Shown here in pieces: positions 15,848-25,116 of a stretch of 64,000 bases of DNA. Every line of letters starts with the position of its first letter. Positions within the stretch are counted from its first letter, which is position 1. Source of the DNA: Tous-C4FEB sp044356555 (lineage in GTDB: Bacteria > Verrucomicrobiota > Verrucomicrobiia > Opitutales > Opitutaceae); contig JBIKWB010000010.1 in NCBI GenBank assembly GCA_044356555.1, positions 62,001-126,000 on the forward strand. The letters are read 5' to 3'. The notes under the pieces are model-generated. The model searched no databases. It had not been told where the DNA came from and was given only the letters and a program-made list of their open reading frames with translations. A program made the position numbers and the translations under genes.

Positions 15848-18800
15848 ATGAAAACTTCGCGCCTGTTCATCTCCTTGGTCGCTCTGTTCTCCGCGCTTTC
15901 GACCGCCCGCGCGGCCCAGTATGATCAACGCGTCACGAGTCTCGCCACCCGCGGCCAAGTCGGCACCGGCAACAACGTCATGATCACCGGCTTCATCGTG
16001 ACCGAGGGCGCCCCGAAGCGGATTCTGATCCGTGCCGTTGGGCAGCGTTTGAGCCAGGCGCCGTTTGGACTCACGGGGGTTTTGACGAATCCGATCTTGC
16101 GCGTCTTCAACAGCAGCGGGCAACTCGTGCTCGAGAACGACAATTGGAACAGCAGCGACAACGATCAAGCTGCGCTTGCCGCCGCCACCGCTTCGGCCGG
16201 CGCGTTTTCCTTCGGCAACAGTGCCAACAACGACTCGGCCCTCATCGCGACCCTGGCCCCTGGCACCTACACCGCTTCGGTCAGCGGCGTCGGCAACACG
16301 TCCGGAATCGGCCTGCTCGAGGTTTACGATCTCACCGGCTCCGCCCGACTGCTTAACATCTCGACCCGCGCCCTCGTTTCGCCGGGCAACGGGATTCTGA
16401 TCGCCGGCGTGAATATCGCTCCCGGCGGCGGATCGCGGCGACTGATGGTGCGGGTGGCGGGACCGTCCCTAAACGGGCTCGGCTTCACCGGATTTCTGAG
16501 CGATCCCGTCTTTTCGATTCTAAACTCATCCGGCCGGATCGTGGCCGGAGCGGGTAATGATAACTGGGACTCGGACGGCGCCGCCAACACCGCCGCACTT
16601 TCGGCGGCGTTTGCGCAGAACGGCGCGTTTCCCTTCGCTCCCGGCGCCCGGGACTCGGCGGTTCTCGTCGACCTCCCTGCGGGCGGCTACACGATTCAGG
16701 CATCCGGCGTTGGCGGCACCGGGGGCGTGGCCTTGATCGAGGTCTACGACCTCACATCCGAGGTTTTGTCGACGGTCAGCGTGGCTGCATCCGTCGTGAG
16801 TGTTGATTCGCGGGGAACCACTCCTGCGGTCTTCACGCTCAATCGCGTCGGTAATCTCGCTTCGGCGATTAATGTCGCTTACACGATCGGCGGAACGGCC
16901 CAATCCGGGGTCGATTATGCGCCGGTGAGCGGCGTTGCGTCGTTTGCAGCGGGAGCATCCACGGCGACCGTCACGCTTACGCCGCGGGTTAATTCCGGCA
17001 ATCTCAACAACCGCACCGCCACCCTCACGCTGATCGCTAACCGGACCTACGGCGTGGCGGCTGCCGAGTCGGCGAGTGTTTCTTTTTTCTATAATTCTGG
17101 GGCGCTCTACGTTTCCAATCTCCGCACGCCTTCCGCGGTCATGGGTTCCACGGCCAACGGCACCGCCACCATCCTTTTGGCGCCGGACGAAAAGTCCGCC
17201 TACATCAACGTGTCGTTCTCAAACTTGAGTTCGCCGCAGGTACTTGGGTACCTTTACATCGACGGGAACTACCTCCTCAAATTGCCTCAAGGTCAGGTCA
17301 GTAACGCGTTTTGGGACTTCGCGCCCATCAGCGGCTACAGCACCTCAGACCTCGTTGCGGCGCTCAAAGCTGGGCGAATCACGATTTCGATCGATTCGGC
17401 CAGCAACCCCACGGGCGAAATTGCCGGGAGTTTTGTGCGGAACTCCGGGACGTCTGTCTTCAACTCCCCGCCGGCGCCGCCGGCGGTCGATCTGGCTCGG
17501 ATCACCGCGCAAGACGCAGCGCGCTTCCTCACGCAAGCGACCTTCGGTCCGAAAAATGACGAGATCTACGCGCTTACCAACAAGGGCTACACCGCTTGGC
17601 TCAACGAGCAAATGGCCCTGCCGGCGTCGTTGCATCTCGCCGAGGCCAATGCCGATCTTGCGCTTAACAATGCCGGCGGGGCCGGCGGTAACGCTAATGC
17701 TGTGCCCCCGGTGCTGAATACCCGCATTGGCGGGGTTCATCGACAGAACGCTTGGTGGAAGCTCGCCGTCAACGCCCCCGACCAGCTCCGTCAGCGCGTG
17801 GCTTTCGCCCTGAGCCAGATTCTCGTCACCTCCGACACCAACAGCACGATCAACGCTTGGCAGGACGGTCACGCTCAATACTACGATCTGCTGGTTCGGG
17901 GCGCCTTTGGGAATTTCCGCCAGCTCCTCGAGAATGTGACGCTGAGCCCCAATATGGGCATCTACCTCAGCTCGCTGCGAAACGCCAAAGCCACGTTCAA
18001 CAACCAAGGCGTCCAGCTCACCCAAGCCGATGAAAACTACGCCCGGGAGGTGATGCAGCTGTTCACGATCGGCCGCAACGAACTCCAGCCCGACGGCACC
18101 CTCAAACTCGACGTCAACGGTCAGCCGATTCCCACCTACACTCAGGACATGATTGTCCAGACCGCCAAGGTTTTCACCGGTTGGGGCTTTTTCCAAAGTG
18201 TGGCTACGCCTAACTTCCGCGGCACCGGCCCCGGCAGTGAGAGCTACCTCAACCCGATGGTGCTCTTTCCTACGTTCCACGACGACACGGCCAAAACGAT
18301 CGTCACCGGCAAGGTTCTCCCCGCCAACCAAGGCGGAGTCAAAGATCTCAAGGACACGCTCGACACGCTCTTCAATCACCCCAACACGCCGCCGTTCATC
18401 TCCCGTCAGCTCATCCAACGCCTCGTTACGAGTAACCCGAGCCCCGGCTACGTGTTCCGGGTTGCCTCCGCGTTCGCAAATAACGGAGCGGGCGTGCGCG
18501 GCGACCTCGGCGCGGTTGTGCGTGCGATCCTGACCGATTATGAAGCCCGTTCGCCGGCCTTCTTGAACTCAGTCGGATTCGGCAAATCGAAGGAACCGCT
18601 GCTCCGTGCCACGGCTCTCCTCCGCGCCTTCAATGGAGCTTCCGATGGCGGTCGTTACTTGGGGGCCTATTCAAATCCAGAGGGAAGCGGGCTGGCCCAA
18701 ACGGCCCAGCGCGCCCCGACGGTGTTTAACTTCTTCGAGCCTGACTACGTGCATCCCGGAGTGTTGGCCGCCGCCGGTCTTTTCGCTCCCGAATTTCAGA

Positions 18801-19099
18801 TTTTTACGGATACGACGGCGATCACCATCCCCAACTATCTTTACAACATGCTCTACGCGACTCGCAACGCGACGAACGTCGGCCTGACGCTGACCGACCT
18901 GTTGCCCTTGGCTCGGTCGCCGCAACAACTCGTCGATTATGCCAATTTGGTTTTGGCCGGTGGCACGATGGCCCGGTCGGATACCGAGCTCATTGTTTCA
19001 GCTCTCACCCGAATGCCCGCCAGCACGTCCGACCTTGAGCGCGTGCGTTCCGCTCTCTACCTCGTGGTCACCTCCCCCGAGGGTTCGATTCAAAAATAA
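15848..19099 (+). CDS. Secreted multidomain DUF1800 protein
   Basis: A 1083-residue protein with a signal peptide (cut after ARAA). Two copies of a beta module (about residues 27-165 and 168-302) each end in an LLEVYDL or ALIEVYDL strand. A Calx-beta-like domain follows (about 308-413; SGVDYAPVSGVASFAAG). Next is a CHRD-like domain (about 418-530; LYIDGNYLLKLPQG), then the DUF1800 domain to the C-terminus, starting TAQDAARFLTQATFGP. I chose the ATG at 15848 (MKTSRLFISL) over an upstream TTG because it gives the signal peptide. DUF1800 proteins are nearly always paired with DUF1501, as here; their function is unknown. Confidence 0.88.
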   Translation: MKTSRLFISLVALFSALSTARAAQYDQRVTSLATRGQVGTGNNVMITGFIVTEGAPKRILIRAVGQRLSQAPFGLTGVLTNPILRVFNSSGQLVLENDNWNSSDNDQAALAAATASAGAFSFGNSANNDSALIATLAPGTYTASVSGVGNTSGIGLLEVYDLTGSARLLNISTRALVSPGNGILIAGVNIAPGGGSRRLMVRVAGPSLNGLGFTGFLSDPVFSILNSSGRIVAGAGNDNWDSDGAANTAALSAAFAQNGAFPFAPGARDSAVLVDLPAGGYTIQASGVGGTGGVALIEVYDLTSEVLSTVSVAASVVSVDSRGTTPAVFTLNRVGNLASAINVAYTIGGTAQSGVDYAPVSGVASFAAGASTATVTLTPRVNSGNLNNRTATLTLIANRTYGVAAAESASVSFFYNSGALYVSNLRTPSAVMGSTANGTATILLAPDEKSAYINVSFSNLSSPQVLGYLYIDGNYLLKLPQGQVSNAFWDFAPISGYSTSDLVAALKAGRITISIDSASNPTGEIAGSFVRNSGTSVFNSPPAPPAVDLARITAQDAARFLTQATFGPKNDEIYALTNKGYTAWLNEQMALPASLHLAEANADLALNNAGGAGGNANAVPPVLNTRIGGVHRQNAWWKLAVNAPDQLRQRVAFALSQILVTSDTNSTINAWQDGHAQYYDLLVRGAFGNFRQLLENVTLSPNMGIYLSSLRNAKATFNNQGVQLTQADENYAREVMQLFTIGRNELQPDGTLKLDVNGQPIPTYTQDMIVQTAKVFTGWGFFQSVATPNFRGTGPGSESYLNPMVLFPTFHDDTAKTIVTGKVLPANQGGVKDLKDTLDTLFNHPNTPPFISRQLIQRLVTSNPSPGYVFRVASAFANNGAGVRGDLGAVVRAILTDYEARSPAFLNSVGFGKSKEPLLRATALLRAFNGASDGGRYLGAYSNPEGSGLAQTAQRAPTVFNFFEPDYVHPGVLAAAGLFAPEFQIFTDTTAITIPNYLYNMLYATRNATNVGLTLTDLLPLARSPQQLVDYANLVLAGGTMARSDTELIVSALTRMPASTSDLERVRSALYLVVTSPEGSIQK

Positions 19100-19131
19100 T
19101 CCGCGCTCCCCACCGAAAAGCCACCGCTCCC

Positions 19132-20640
19132 ATGAATCCAAAAAATCCTTCGTTCGATCCTGCCCGCCGCCAGTTCATCGGTTCCTGCTGCGCTGCCGTC
19201 GGTGCTACAGGCATGTTGTCCACGCTCGCGCAACTCCGGCTGACGGGCGCGCTCGCCAGCCCCGACCAAGGCCCTGTCGTCCCCACCGCCGCCGGCGCGC
19301 TGCCTTCCGACTACAAGGCCCTCGTCTGCCTCTTCTTCGCTGGCGGCAACGACGCCAACAATCTCCTGATCCCCAACGACGACGCCGGCTACGGCTCCGC
19401 TGCTGCCGCCACCGGATACGCCTCGATCGCCGGGGGCCGCGGCGCGCTCGCCCTGCCGCGCAGCTCCCTGCTCGGCCTCAACCCCAAGACCTCCGACGGC
19501 CGCGCTTGGGCCCTGCACCCTGCGCTCAACTTCGACCTCGCCGGCACCAACACGACCGGCCTCAAGTCCCTCTTTGATTCAGGCAAGATGGCCCTTCTCG
19601 CCAACGTCGGCACCCTCGCCGTGCCCACGACCAAAGCCCAATACATGGCCCGCTCCGTGCCGCTGCCGCTCCAGCTCTTTTCGCACAACGACCAACAGGT
19701 CGAGTGGCAAAGCAGCATTCCCGACCGGGCGTTCACCTCCGGCTGGGGCGGCCGGATGGCCGACCTCACCGACGCGATGAACTCGAACAACTCGATCTCG
19801 ATGTCGATCACCTTGAACGGCCAAAACGCGTTCCAAGTCGGCTCCAGCCCGAAGGTCGCCCAATACGCCGTCAGCTCCACGGGCGCCATCACCGTCTCCG
19901 GTTCCGCTTCCCCGGTCGGCACCGGCTTCCAGAACATCCGCACGAAGGCCCAAAACGATCTGCTCGCCGCGCAAAACCAAAATCTCTTCGAAACCGCGTT
20001 TGCCGGACTCACCTCCAACGCCATCTCCGACAGCGCCCTCGTGTCCAGCATCTTTGCCGGAGCGGTGCCCTTTACCACCGCGTTCCCCACGACCAGCCTC
20101 GGCCAACAGCTCCGCACCATCGCCCGCCTCATCGCCGCCGCACCCAGGCTCGGGCTCAAGCGCCAGGTCTTCTTTGCCCGCATCGGCGGCTTCGACCTCC
20201 ATGATGCTCAAGTCAACGCCGGCAACACCGCGACGGGAGCCCACGCGAACATCTTCGCCGACATTTCCCGTAGCCTCTCGTCCTTTTACAACGCCACCGT
20301 CGAACTGGGCGCCGCGGAACAAGTCACGACGTTCACGGCCTCGGACTTCGGCCGCACGTTTAACACCAACGGCGACGGCTCCGACCATGGCTGGGGCTCG
20401 CACCACTTCATCGTCGGCGGCGCGGTTAAAGGCGGCGACATCTACGGCCGCATGCCCAACCTCACCCGCAGCGGCCCCGATGACTCGGGTTCCCGCGGCA
20501 ACTGGATTCCGACCACCAGCGTCGATGAATACAGCGCGACGTTGGCGACTTGGTTCGGCGTCAGTCCGACCAATCTCTCCACGGTCTTGCCCAACATCCG
20601 CCGCTTCACCGATTCCCGCGCCCTCCCGGCTTTCCTCTAA
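19132..20640 (+). CDS. Tat-exported DUF1501 protein
   Basis: A 502-residue member of the DUF1501 family, related to the alkaline phosphatase/sulfatase fold. The N-terminus has a Tat-like leader (PARRQFIGSCCAAVGATG). Family motifs include VCLFFAGGNDANNLLIP near the N-terminus, FSHNDQQVEWQSS, IGGFDLHDAQ and GSDHGWGSHHFIVGG (metal-site-like His/Asp residues) near the C-terminus. It lies 32 bp after the DUF1800 gene, the usual arrangement. The precise biochemical role of the pair is not established. Confidence 0.88.
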   Translation: MNPKNPSFDPARRQFIGSCCAAVGATGMLSTLAQLRLTGALASPDQGPVVPTAAGALPSDYKALVCLFFAGGNDANNLLIPNDDAGYGSAAAATGYASIAGGRGALALPRSSLLGLNPKTSDGRAWALHPALNFDLAGTNTTGLKSLFDSGKMALLANVGTLAVPTTKAQYMARSVPLPLQLFSHNDQQVEWQSSIPDRAFTSGWGGRMADLTDAMNSNNSISMSITLNGQNAFQVGSSPKVAQYAVSSTGAITVSGSASPVGTGFQNIRTKAQNDLLAAQNQNLFETAFAGLTSNAISDSALVSSIFAGAVPFTTAFPTTSLGQQLRTIARLIAAAPRLGLKRQVFFARIGGFDLHDAQVNAGNTATGAHANIFADISRSLSSFYNATVELGAAEQVTTFTASDFGRTFNTNGDGSDHGWGSHHFIVGGAVKGGDIYGRMPNLTRSGPDDSGSRGNWIPTTSVDEYSATLATWFGVSPTNLSTVLPNIRRFTDSRALPAFL

Positions 20641-20644
20641 ACAA

Positions 20645-20720
20645 GTAGGGCAGGGTCTCCGACCCGCCCTCCTTGCGCACGGAGAGGCGGTCGCTCCCAA
20701 AGGCGACCAGCCGTCTCGCC
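20645..20720. repeat. REP-like hairpin pair (GTAG-headed)
   Basis: The unit starts GTAGGGCAGGGTCTCCGACC at 20645 and folds as GGGTC/GACCC with flanking GGGC/GCCC (one bulged A). A second hairpin follows (GGTCGC at 20689-20694 with GCGACC at 20703-20708). It sits between the DUF1501 gene and the pseudopilin operon. The GTAG head and paired layout match the elements near 28.6 kb. Confidence 0.6.
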
Positions 20721-20749
20721 TTTGATTCCTGATCGATTTGCCTTTCGGA

Positions 20750-21364
20750 ATGTCCTTCCGCCGCCTTCTGCTCGTCCTCGGCTTGGCCCTGCTAGGTGGA
20801 GCCTTTGTTTGGTGGCTGCTCCCGCGCCCGGCCGATCTCTCCCCGGCGACGCCGTCCCCCGCCGCACCGGCCGCGTCGGCTGTTCCCGCCGCGCCCACCG
20901 CTCCGGCCGTTCCCGCCGCTCAGTCACTCCCCGCCGCTCCCGTTCCTTCTGCGGGCACGAACGATCGGCCCCTTTTTGTCGATTCGTCTCCTGCCGTTTC
21001 TGTCGCCGCCGCGCTTAATGATCCCGGCAGCACCATTACTCGCGACCTCACGCTCTTGAACGATCTGCTGAGCGACTGGCGCCTCAATTTCCCCAATGCA
21101 GGTAACCCTTGGGGTGAAAACGCCGAGATCGCGGCCGCGCTCACCGGGGACAACTCCCTCGGTCTTCGCCTGATTCCGCGCACTCATCCCGCGATCAACG
21201 CCGCGGGAGAACTTGTTGACCGTTGGGGCACGCCTTTCCTTTTTCACGCGCTCGCCGGAGACCGCATGGAGGTCCGCTCCGCCGGTCCCGATAAGAAATT
21301 CGGCACGCCCGACGACGCCCGCTTGACGCCTCCGCCACCCCCCGGCGGTGAGCCGTTGCTTTAG
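20750..21364 (+). CDS. Membrane-anchored protein with GspG-like tail
   Basis: A 204-residue protein. Residues 4-22 form one transmembrane helix (LLLVLGLALLGGAFVWWLL), followed by an Ala/Pro-rich linker (about 25-65) and a globular part. The C-terminal segment DRWGTPFLFHALAGDRMEVR then GPDKKFGTPDDAR resembles the end of GspG pseudopilins (DPWGEPYQY...GPDKVDGNEDD in the next gene). It lacks a prepilin cleavage motif. The membrane anchor plus Pro-rich linker recalls GspC topology. It opens the gsp operon, so a role in the pseudopilus or its platform is likely. The ATG at 20750 was preferred over a TTG at 20738. Confidence 0.65.
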   Translation: MSFRRLLLVLGLALLGGAFVWWLLPRPADLSPATPSPAAPAASAVPAAPTAPAVPAAQSLPAAPVPSAGTNDRPLFVDSSPAVSVAAALNDPGSTITRDLTLLNDLLSDWRLNFPNAGNPWGENAEIAAALTGDNSLGLRLIPRTHPAINAAGELVDRWGTPFLFHALAGDRMEVRSAGPDKKFGTPDDARLTPPPPPGGEPLL

Positions 21365-21483
21365 CTTTAGCACAAACCGGTGGTCGGTTGCCGATCGACT
21401 CGGCCGCGTCTCATTTCATTGCAACCTTGAGCGTCCGTCGGCGTCTCGACAACCGTCAGCGAATCTCCAACTTCAGCTCAAAT

Positions 21484-21975
21484 ATGCCCTCGACCTTCCG
21501 TTCCGTCCCTTTCCAAACCAACCCCGTGATCCGGGCTTCGAAAAGCCGCCGCGCCTTCACGCTCTTGGAAATCCTCGTTGTGCTCGCAATCATCGGCCTG
21601 CTCGCCGGCCTCGCGATCAGCAACGTCGATAAGATTTTCGGCGGCGCCCAGACTACGACGGCCTCGCTCTTCGTCCGCGAAAGCATGAAGACCTCGCTCA
21701 CGACCTATCGCATCCATGTCGGCGATTACCCGTCCACGTCGGATGGCATCCAAGCGCTTATCACCGCCCCGGCCAATAAGGCCGACCGGTGGCGCGGCCC
21801 TTACATCGAAGGCAACAAGGTCCCGCTCGATCCTTGGGGGGAGCCCTATCAATACCGATCCCCGGGCGCGAAAAATAAAGGGAGCTATGACCTGTATTCC
21901 AAGGGCCCGGACAAAGTGGACGGGAACGAAGACGACATCGGCAACTGGGATGCCCCGGCTGCGCCCACTAAGTAA
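21484..21975 (+). CDS. gspG: Type II secretion major pseudopilin
   Basis: A 163-residue GspG. The prepilin leader ends RRA before FTLLEILVVLAIIGLLAGL; the residue at -1 is Ala instead of the usual Gly. The C-terminal half has the GspG signature DPWGEPYQYRSPG and a Ca-binding-like KGPDKVDGNEDDIGNWD. The major pseudopilin forms the periplasmic fibre that pushes folded proteins through the outer membrane. The ATG at 21484 was chosen over a TTG at 21388. Confidence 0.92.
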   Translation: MPSTFRSVPFQTNPVIRASKSRRAFTLLEILVVLAIIGLLAGLAISNVDKIFGGAQTTTASLFVRESMKTSLTTYRIHVGDYPSTSDGIQALITAPANKADRWRGPYIEGNKVPLDPWGEPYQYRSPGAKNKGSYDLYSKGPDKVDGNEDDIGNWDAPAAPTK

Positions 21976-21978
21976 TCC

Positions 21979-22560
21979 ATGACCGAGTCAGGCCACCGGC
22001 TCCCGCCGCCCGGACCGGCCACAGGGTTAAAGCGGGTTAGTCTTAACCCTCCGCGCTGCGCCCGAAATCGCGCCGGATTCACGCTGCTCGAGATTCTTCT
22101 CACGCTCGCGCTCATCGGCCTCTTGGCCGGCGCCCTGATCGGCGGACCCTCCGCGTTGATTTCCGAGCGCGCCCCCTCGGCCAACGATGTCTTTTGGTCG
22201 GCGGTTCGCACCGCCCGCAAGACCGCCCTCAATTCGCAGCGCGACATCGCGTTTCGTTTCGACGACAAGGCCAAGGCGTTTGTGCTCACCTCGTTTGACG
22301 GGGTTTCCAAAACGATCCCGATCCCCGGCGCGCCCGCAGATTTGGGCGTCGATTTTCTCTCCACCCAACGCACGGGCGGTTTGATTTTGCTCGGTGGCAG
22401 CGTCGTCGAGACGGAACCGCTGCCCGGCGGCGTCACGTTTTACTCGGACGGCACCTGCACGGCGTTTCGCCTGCAAATCAGGCTCAATGGCGGCGCCAGC
22501 ATCATCGCGATCGACCCTTGGACTTGTGCGCCCGTTATTCCGCGCGCCCCAAACCCGTGA
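21979..22560 (+). CDS. gspH: Type II secretion minor pseudopilin GspH-like
   Basis: A 193-residue minor pseudopilin with a rather long 33-residue leader ending in Gly before FTLLEILLTLALIGLLAGAL. The C-terminal domain contains ARKTALNSQRDIAFRFDDK, as in GspH/FimT proteins, and GGVTFYSDGTCTAF. The start is three bases after the gspG stop. Assignment rests on the N-methyl motif, position between gspG and gspI, and the FRF-type strand. Confidence 0.8.
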   Translation: MTESGHRLPPPGPATGLKRVSLNPPRCARNRAGFTLLEILLTLALIGLLAGALIGGPSALISERAPSANDVFWSAVRTARKTALNSQRDIAFRFDDKAKAFVLTSFDGVSKTIPIPGAPADLGVDFLSTQRTGGLILLGGSVVETEPLPGGVTFYSDGTCTAFRLQIRLNGGASIIAIDPWTCAPVIPRAPNP

Positions 22561-23030
22561 AGCATCGATCAGCCAGATTTCGCTCCGGCTTCAGCCTCCT
22601 CGAGGTGCTCGTCGCATTGATGATCTTCGGCTTGGCCGCCGTCGTCCTCGGCTCCACTTACGTCAACGTTCTCAACAGCTACGAGGCCGTTTCCCGCGGC
22701 AACACCCGCGACGAAGACGTCGCCTTCGCCCGCGCCCAACTTCTTGCCGAACCTGATCGCGCCAAGGTCGAGGCCGGGGCCGAGTTTGAGGCCACCGAGG
22801 GCCGCCGCGTCCGCTGGACCGCCACGCTTGCGAGCACGACGCTGCCCGACCTCTTCACCGTGACTTTTGTCTGCGAGATCTCCGACAACTCCAAGGGCGG
22901 CGATTCGCAGAAGACGACCCAGGTGTTCACCGTCCTTCGGCCCACGTGGTCTGATGCCGTCGAGAAATCCCAGCTCCGCCAAGCCGTGCAAGACCGCATC
23001 GCGGAAATCCAGGGGAAGACCAAAAAATGA
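22557..23030 (+). CDS. gspI: Type II secretion minor pseudopilin GspI-like
   Basis: A 157-residue minor pseudopilin whose GTG start (22557) overlaps the gspH stop. The leader ends RSG before FSLLEVLVALMIFGLAAVVL, typical of GspI. The rest is a small alpha/beta domain with RVRWTATLASTTLPDLFTVT. It probably joins the tip complex with GspH, J and K. An upstream in-frame TTG (22518) would lie inside gspH and is unlikely. Confidence 0.82.
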   Translation: MKHRSARFRSGFSLLEVLVALMIFGLAAVVLGSTYVNVLNSYEAVSRGNTRDEDVAFARAQLLAEPDRAKVEAGAEFEATEGRRVRWTATLASTTLPDLFTVTFVCEISDNSKGGDSQKTTQVFTVLRPTWSDAVEKSQLRQAVQDRIAEIQGKTKK

Positions 23031-23779
23031 TCGCACCTTGCCAAGCTTCCGGGTGGGCCGAGCAACCGCCGGGTGCGCGTGCTCTCCGAACACGCTTCGC
23101 TTTTCGCATCCAATCGAAAATCAAGCATCCAAAATCGAGAACCCAATCCGCTTTCACTCTCCTCGAAATTCTTCTTTCCCTCGCGCTGGTCGCGATGCTC
23201 CTCGTCGCGATGAACACCTTCGTGTTCTCGATGGGCGAACTCTGGGGCAAGAACACCGACGTCCGCCTCTTCGAGCAACACGTCCGGGCCGTCACCCGCG
23301 CCCTTGAGCGCGAACTCCGCGCCGCGACCCTGCCTCCCGCCGCGCGCGCCAACGCCTCGCCGGTCGCCCCGCAGGAAATCCGGCCTGCCGGCGGCGCGAC
23401 CGATACGCTGCTCACCTTTGAGCTGCCCGCCGGCACCCGTCTCATCACTTGGCCCGGTCCCGCCCTGCCCGAGGTGGTCTGCTCGCTCCAAGCGCGGCCG
23501 CAGGAGGGCCTCGTGCTGCTCTGGCACTCCCGCCTCGAAACCCGTTTCGATTCCGACCCGCCGCGCGAGACGGTGCTCACGCCCTTCGTCACCGCGCTGG
23601 CCTACGATTACTACGATGCGGCGCTCATGCGGTGGACCACCGAGCCTGCGCTCAAAAAAGAAAATAACGGCCAAGCCACCGCGCCCCAGCGGCTCCGGCT
23701 GAAATTCGCTCACGGCAAACTCACCCGCGAGACCGTGGTCGCCCTCGGCAACACGCCCCAAGGCCTGCCCAATTTTTGA
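23027..23779 (+). CDS. gspJ: Type II secretion minor pseudopilin GspJ-like
   Basis: A 250-residue protein whose ATG overlaps the gspI stop (ATGA). The unusually long leader of 42 residues contains a repeat-derived segment (RIQSKIKHPKSRTQ) and ends in Ala before FTLLEILLSLALVAMLLVAM. The body has VRAVTRALERELRAATLPP and late strands such as VTALAYDYYDAALMRW typical of GspJ. The long leader suggests a repeat expansion in the DNA upstream of the prepilin motif, or that the true start is internal. Confidence 0.8.
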   Translation: MIAPCQASGWAEQPPGARALRTRFAFRIQSKIKHPKSRTQSAFTLLEILLSLALVAMLLVAMNTFVFSMGELWGKNTDVRLFEQHVRAVTRALERELRAATLPPAARANASPVAPQEIRPAGGATDTLLTFELPAGTRLITWPGPALPEVVCSLQARPQEGLVLLWHSRLETRFDSDPPRETVLTPFVTALAYDYYDAALMRWTTEPALKKENNGQATAPQRLRLKFAHGKLTRETVVALGNTPQGLPNF

Positions 23780-25020
23780 TGAATTTTCGATTTTCGATTT
23801 TCGATTCTCGACTCGCTTCGGACTTACCCGAAGCGCCGAAAGCTCGCGTGCGTTCGCCATCAAAAATCGAGAATCGAAAATCGGAGATCCCGACGCTCCC
23901 GCAGCGCGCGTCCGTCCTCGTGATCGTCATGGTCACTCTGATTTTTACCGCGCTGGCGCTCACCGTATTTCTGGAAAAGGCCTCCAACGACCTCATCGTC
24001 GAGGCCCGCGAGGCCGACACGCGTCGCCTCCGCCAAGAAGCCTACTCCGCGCTCGAGACCACGCTCGCGGTCCTCGAACAGTTTCGTGCCGCGTCCAACG
24101 GCCTCCACTCGTCCGCGGAGGGCTGGGCCGATCCGCTCGGGTTCGCCGCCTACGCGCCGGGCGACGGGCGCACGGTCGAAGTCGCCTTCGAGGACGAGAG
24201 CGGAAAACTTTCCTTGCCGCGCGCCACCGGCGTTCAACTCCAGAATCTTTTTATCGCCTGGGGCCTCACGACCGCCGACTCCGAGAAACTCGCCGATGCG
24301 ATCCTGGGTTGGAAGCAGCGCAATCACACCTACGCCACCGCCCTCTCGCCCGCCTACGAACAATCCGTCGTGCCCTACGCGGAGCCCCGCCGGTCCCTTC
24401 GCTCCTATGAAGAACTGGCCGCCATCGATTTCGCCCGCACCGTCTTCTTCGACGAAACCGGCCGCGCCACCGACCTCTATCGGCGCTTCGTCGAAAACGT
24501 TTCCCTCCTGAGTTTCCGCGAGAGCAATCTTAACGGTGCCCGTCCCGATGTGCTCACCGCGGTCGGCGAATTCGATGAAACTCAAAAACGCCGCCTCGAT
24601 GAATATCGCACCGGCACCGGCACGTCCGCGTCGACCGGTCCCGGCTGGTTTACCGCCGGCAACGATGCGAAAAAATTCCTCGGCGCCGCGGGCCGGGCCA
24701 ACGCGTTTGCCACCACCATCAGCGCGCTGCGCATTCGGGTGACCGTCCGCGAGGGCCGCTCCGAGTATCGGCTCAACGTCGTCGTGTCGCCCCAGGGCGG
24801 CGGAGCCACCAGCATCATCACCACCGCGACCGCCGCCCGCGCCAACACCCCCGAAAATGACGCCGAGAGCACTTCCAATGTCACCACGACGGCCCAACCG
24901 TCGTCTCGACCCACGGGAGCCGCCACGGCCGCCGCCCCTCGCATCAACTATCCGTTCACCATTCTCCAGCTGGTCGAAAACGAACCGCTCCCTCCGCCAC
25001 CCCCTCCGCCGCCGTCTTGA
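23779..25020 (+). CDS. gspK: Type II secretion minor pseudopilin GspK-like
   Basis: A 413-residue GspK-like protein; its ATG shares one base with the gspJ stop (TGATG). Residues 3-38 are encoded by a repeat (SIFDSR and SKIENRKSEI), then the hydrophobic helix ASVLVIVMVTLIFTALALT follows. As usual for GspK, Glu at +5 is missing. The periplasmic part contains VEVAFEDESGKLSLPRAT and a helical SAM-like region (LADAILGWKQRNHT), both GspK features. The C-terminus is Pro-rich. GspK caps the pseudopilus tip. Confidence 0.85.
   Translation: MNFRFSIFDSRLASDLPEAPKARVRSPSKIENRKSEIPTLPQRASVLVIVMVTLIFTALALTVFLEKASNDLIVEAREADTRRLRQEAYSALETTLAVLEQFRAASNGLHSSAEGWADPLGFAAYAPGDGRTVEVAFEDESGKLSLPRATGVQLQNLFIAWGLTTADSEKLADAILGWKQRNHTYATALSPAYEQSVVPYAEPRRSLRSYEELAAIDFARTVFFDETGRATDLYRRFVENVSLLSFRESNLNGARPDVLTAVGEFDETQKRRLDEYRTGTGTSASTGPGWFTAGNDAKKFLGAAGRANAFATTISALRIRVTVREGRSEYRLNVVVSPQGGGATSIITTATAARANTPENDAESTSNVTTTAQPSSRPTGAATAAAPRINYPFTILQLVENEPLPPPPPPPPS
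23796..23882. repeat. 16-bp perfect inverted repeat at the gspJ/gspK junction
   Basis: GATTTTCGATTCTCGA at 23796-23811 is exactly inverted at 23867-23882, with 55 bp between. The left arm extends leftward as further TTTTCGA copies from about 23783. The element lies inside the first 35 codons of gspK and is translated. A relative of the same repeat lies in gspJ (about 23110-23145) and in the U32 gene (37538-37570). Confidence 0.85.
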
Positions 25021-25116
25021 TCGGTCATGGCGGGCGGCGCGGCGACGCGGCAATCCTGCTCGCCGCGCCGTTTTCTCTCTCTTTCACTCTGGTTCTCCTC
25101 TTTTCCCTTTCTGCGC

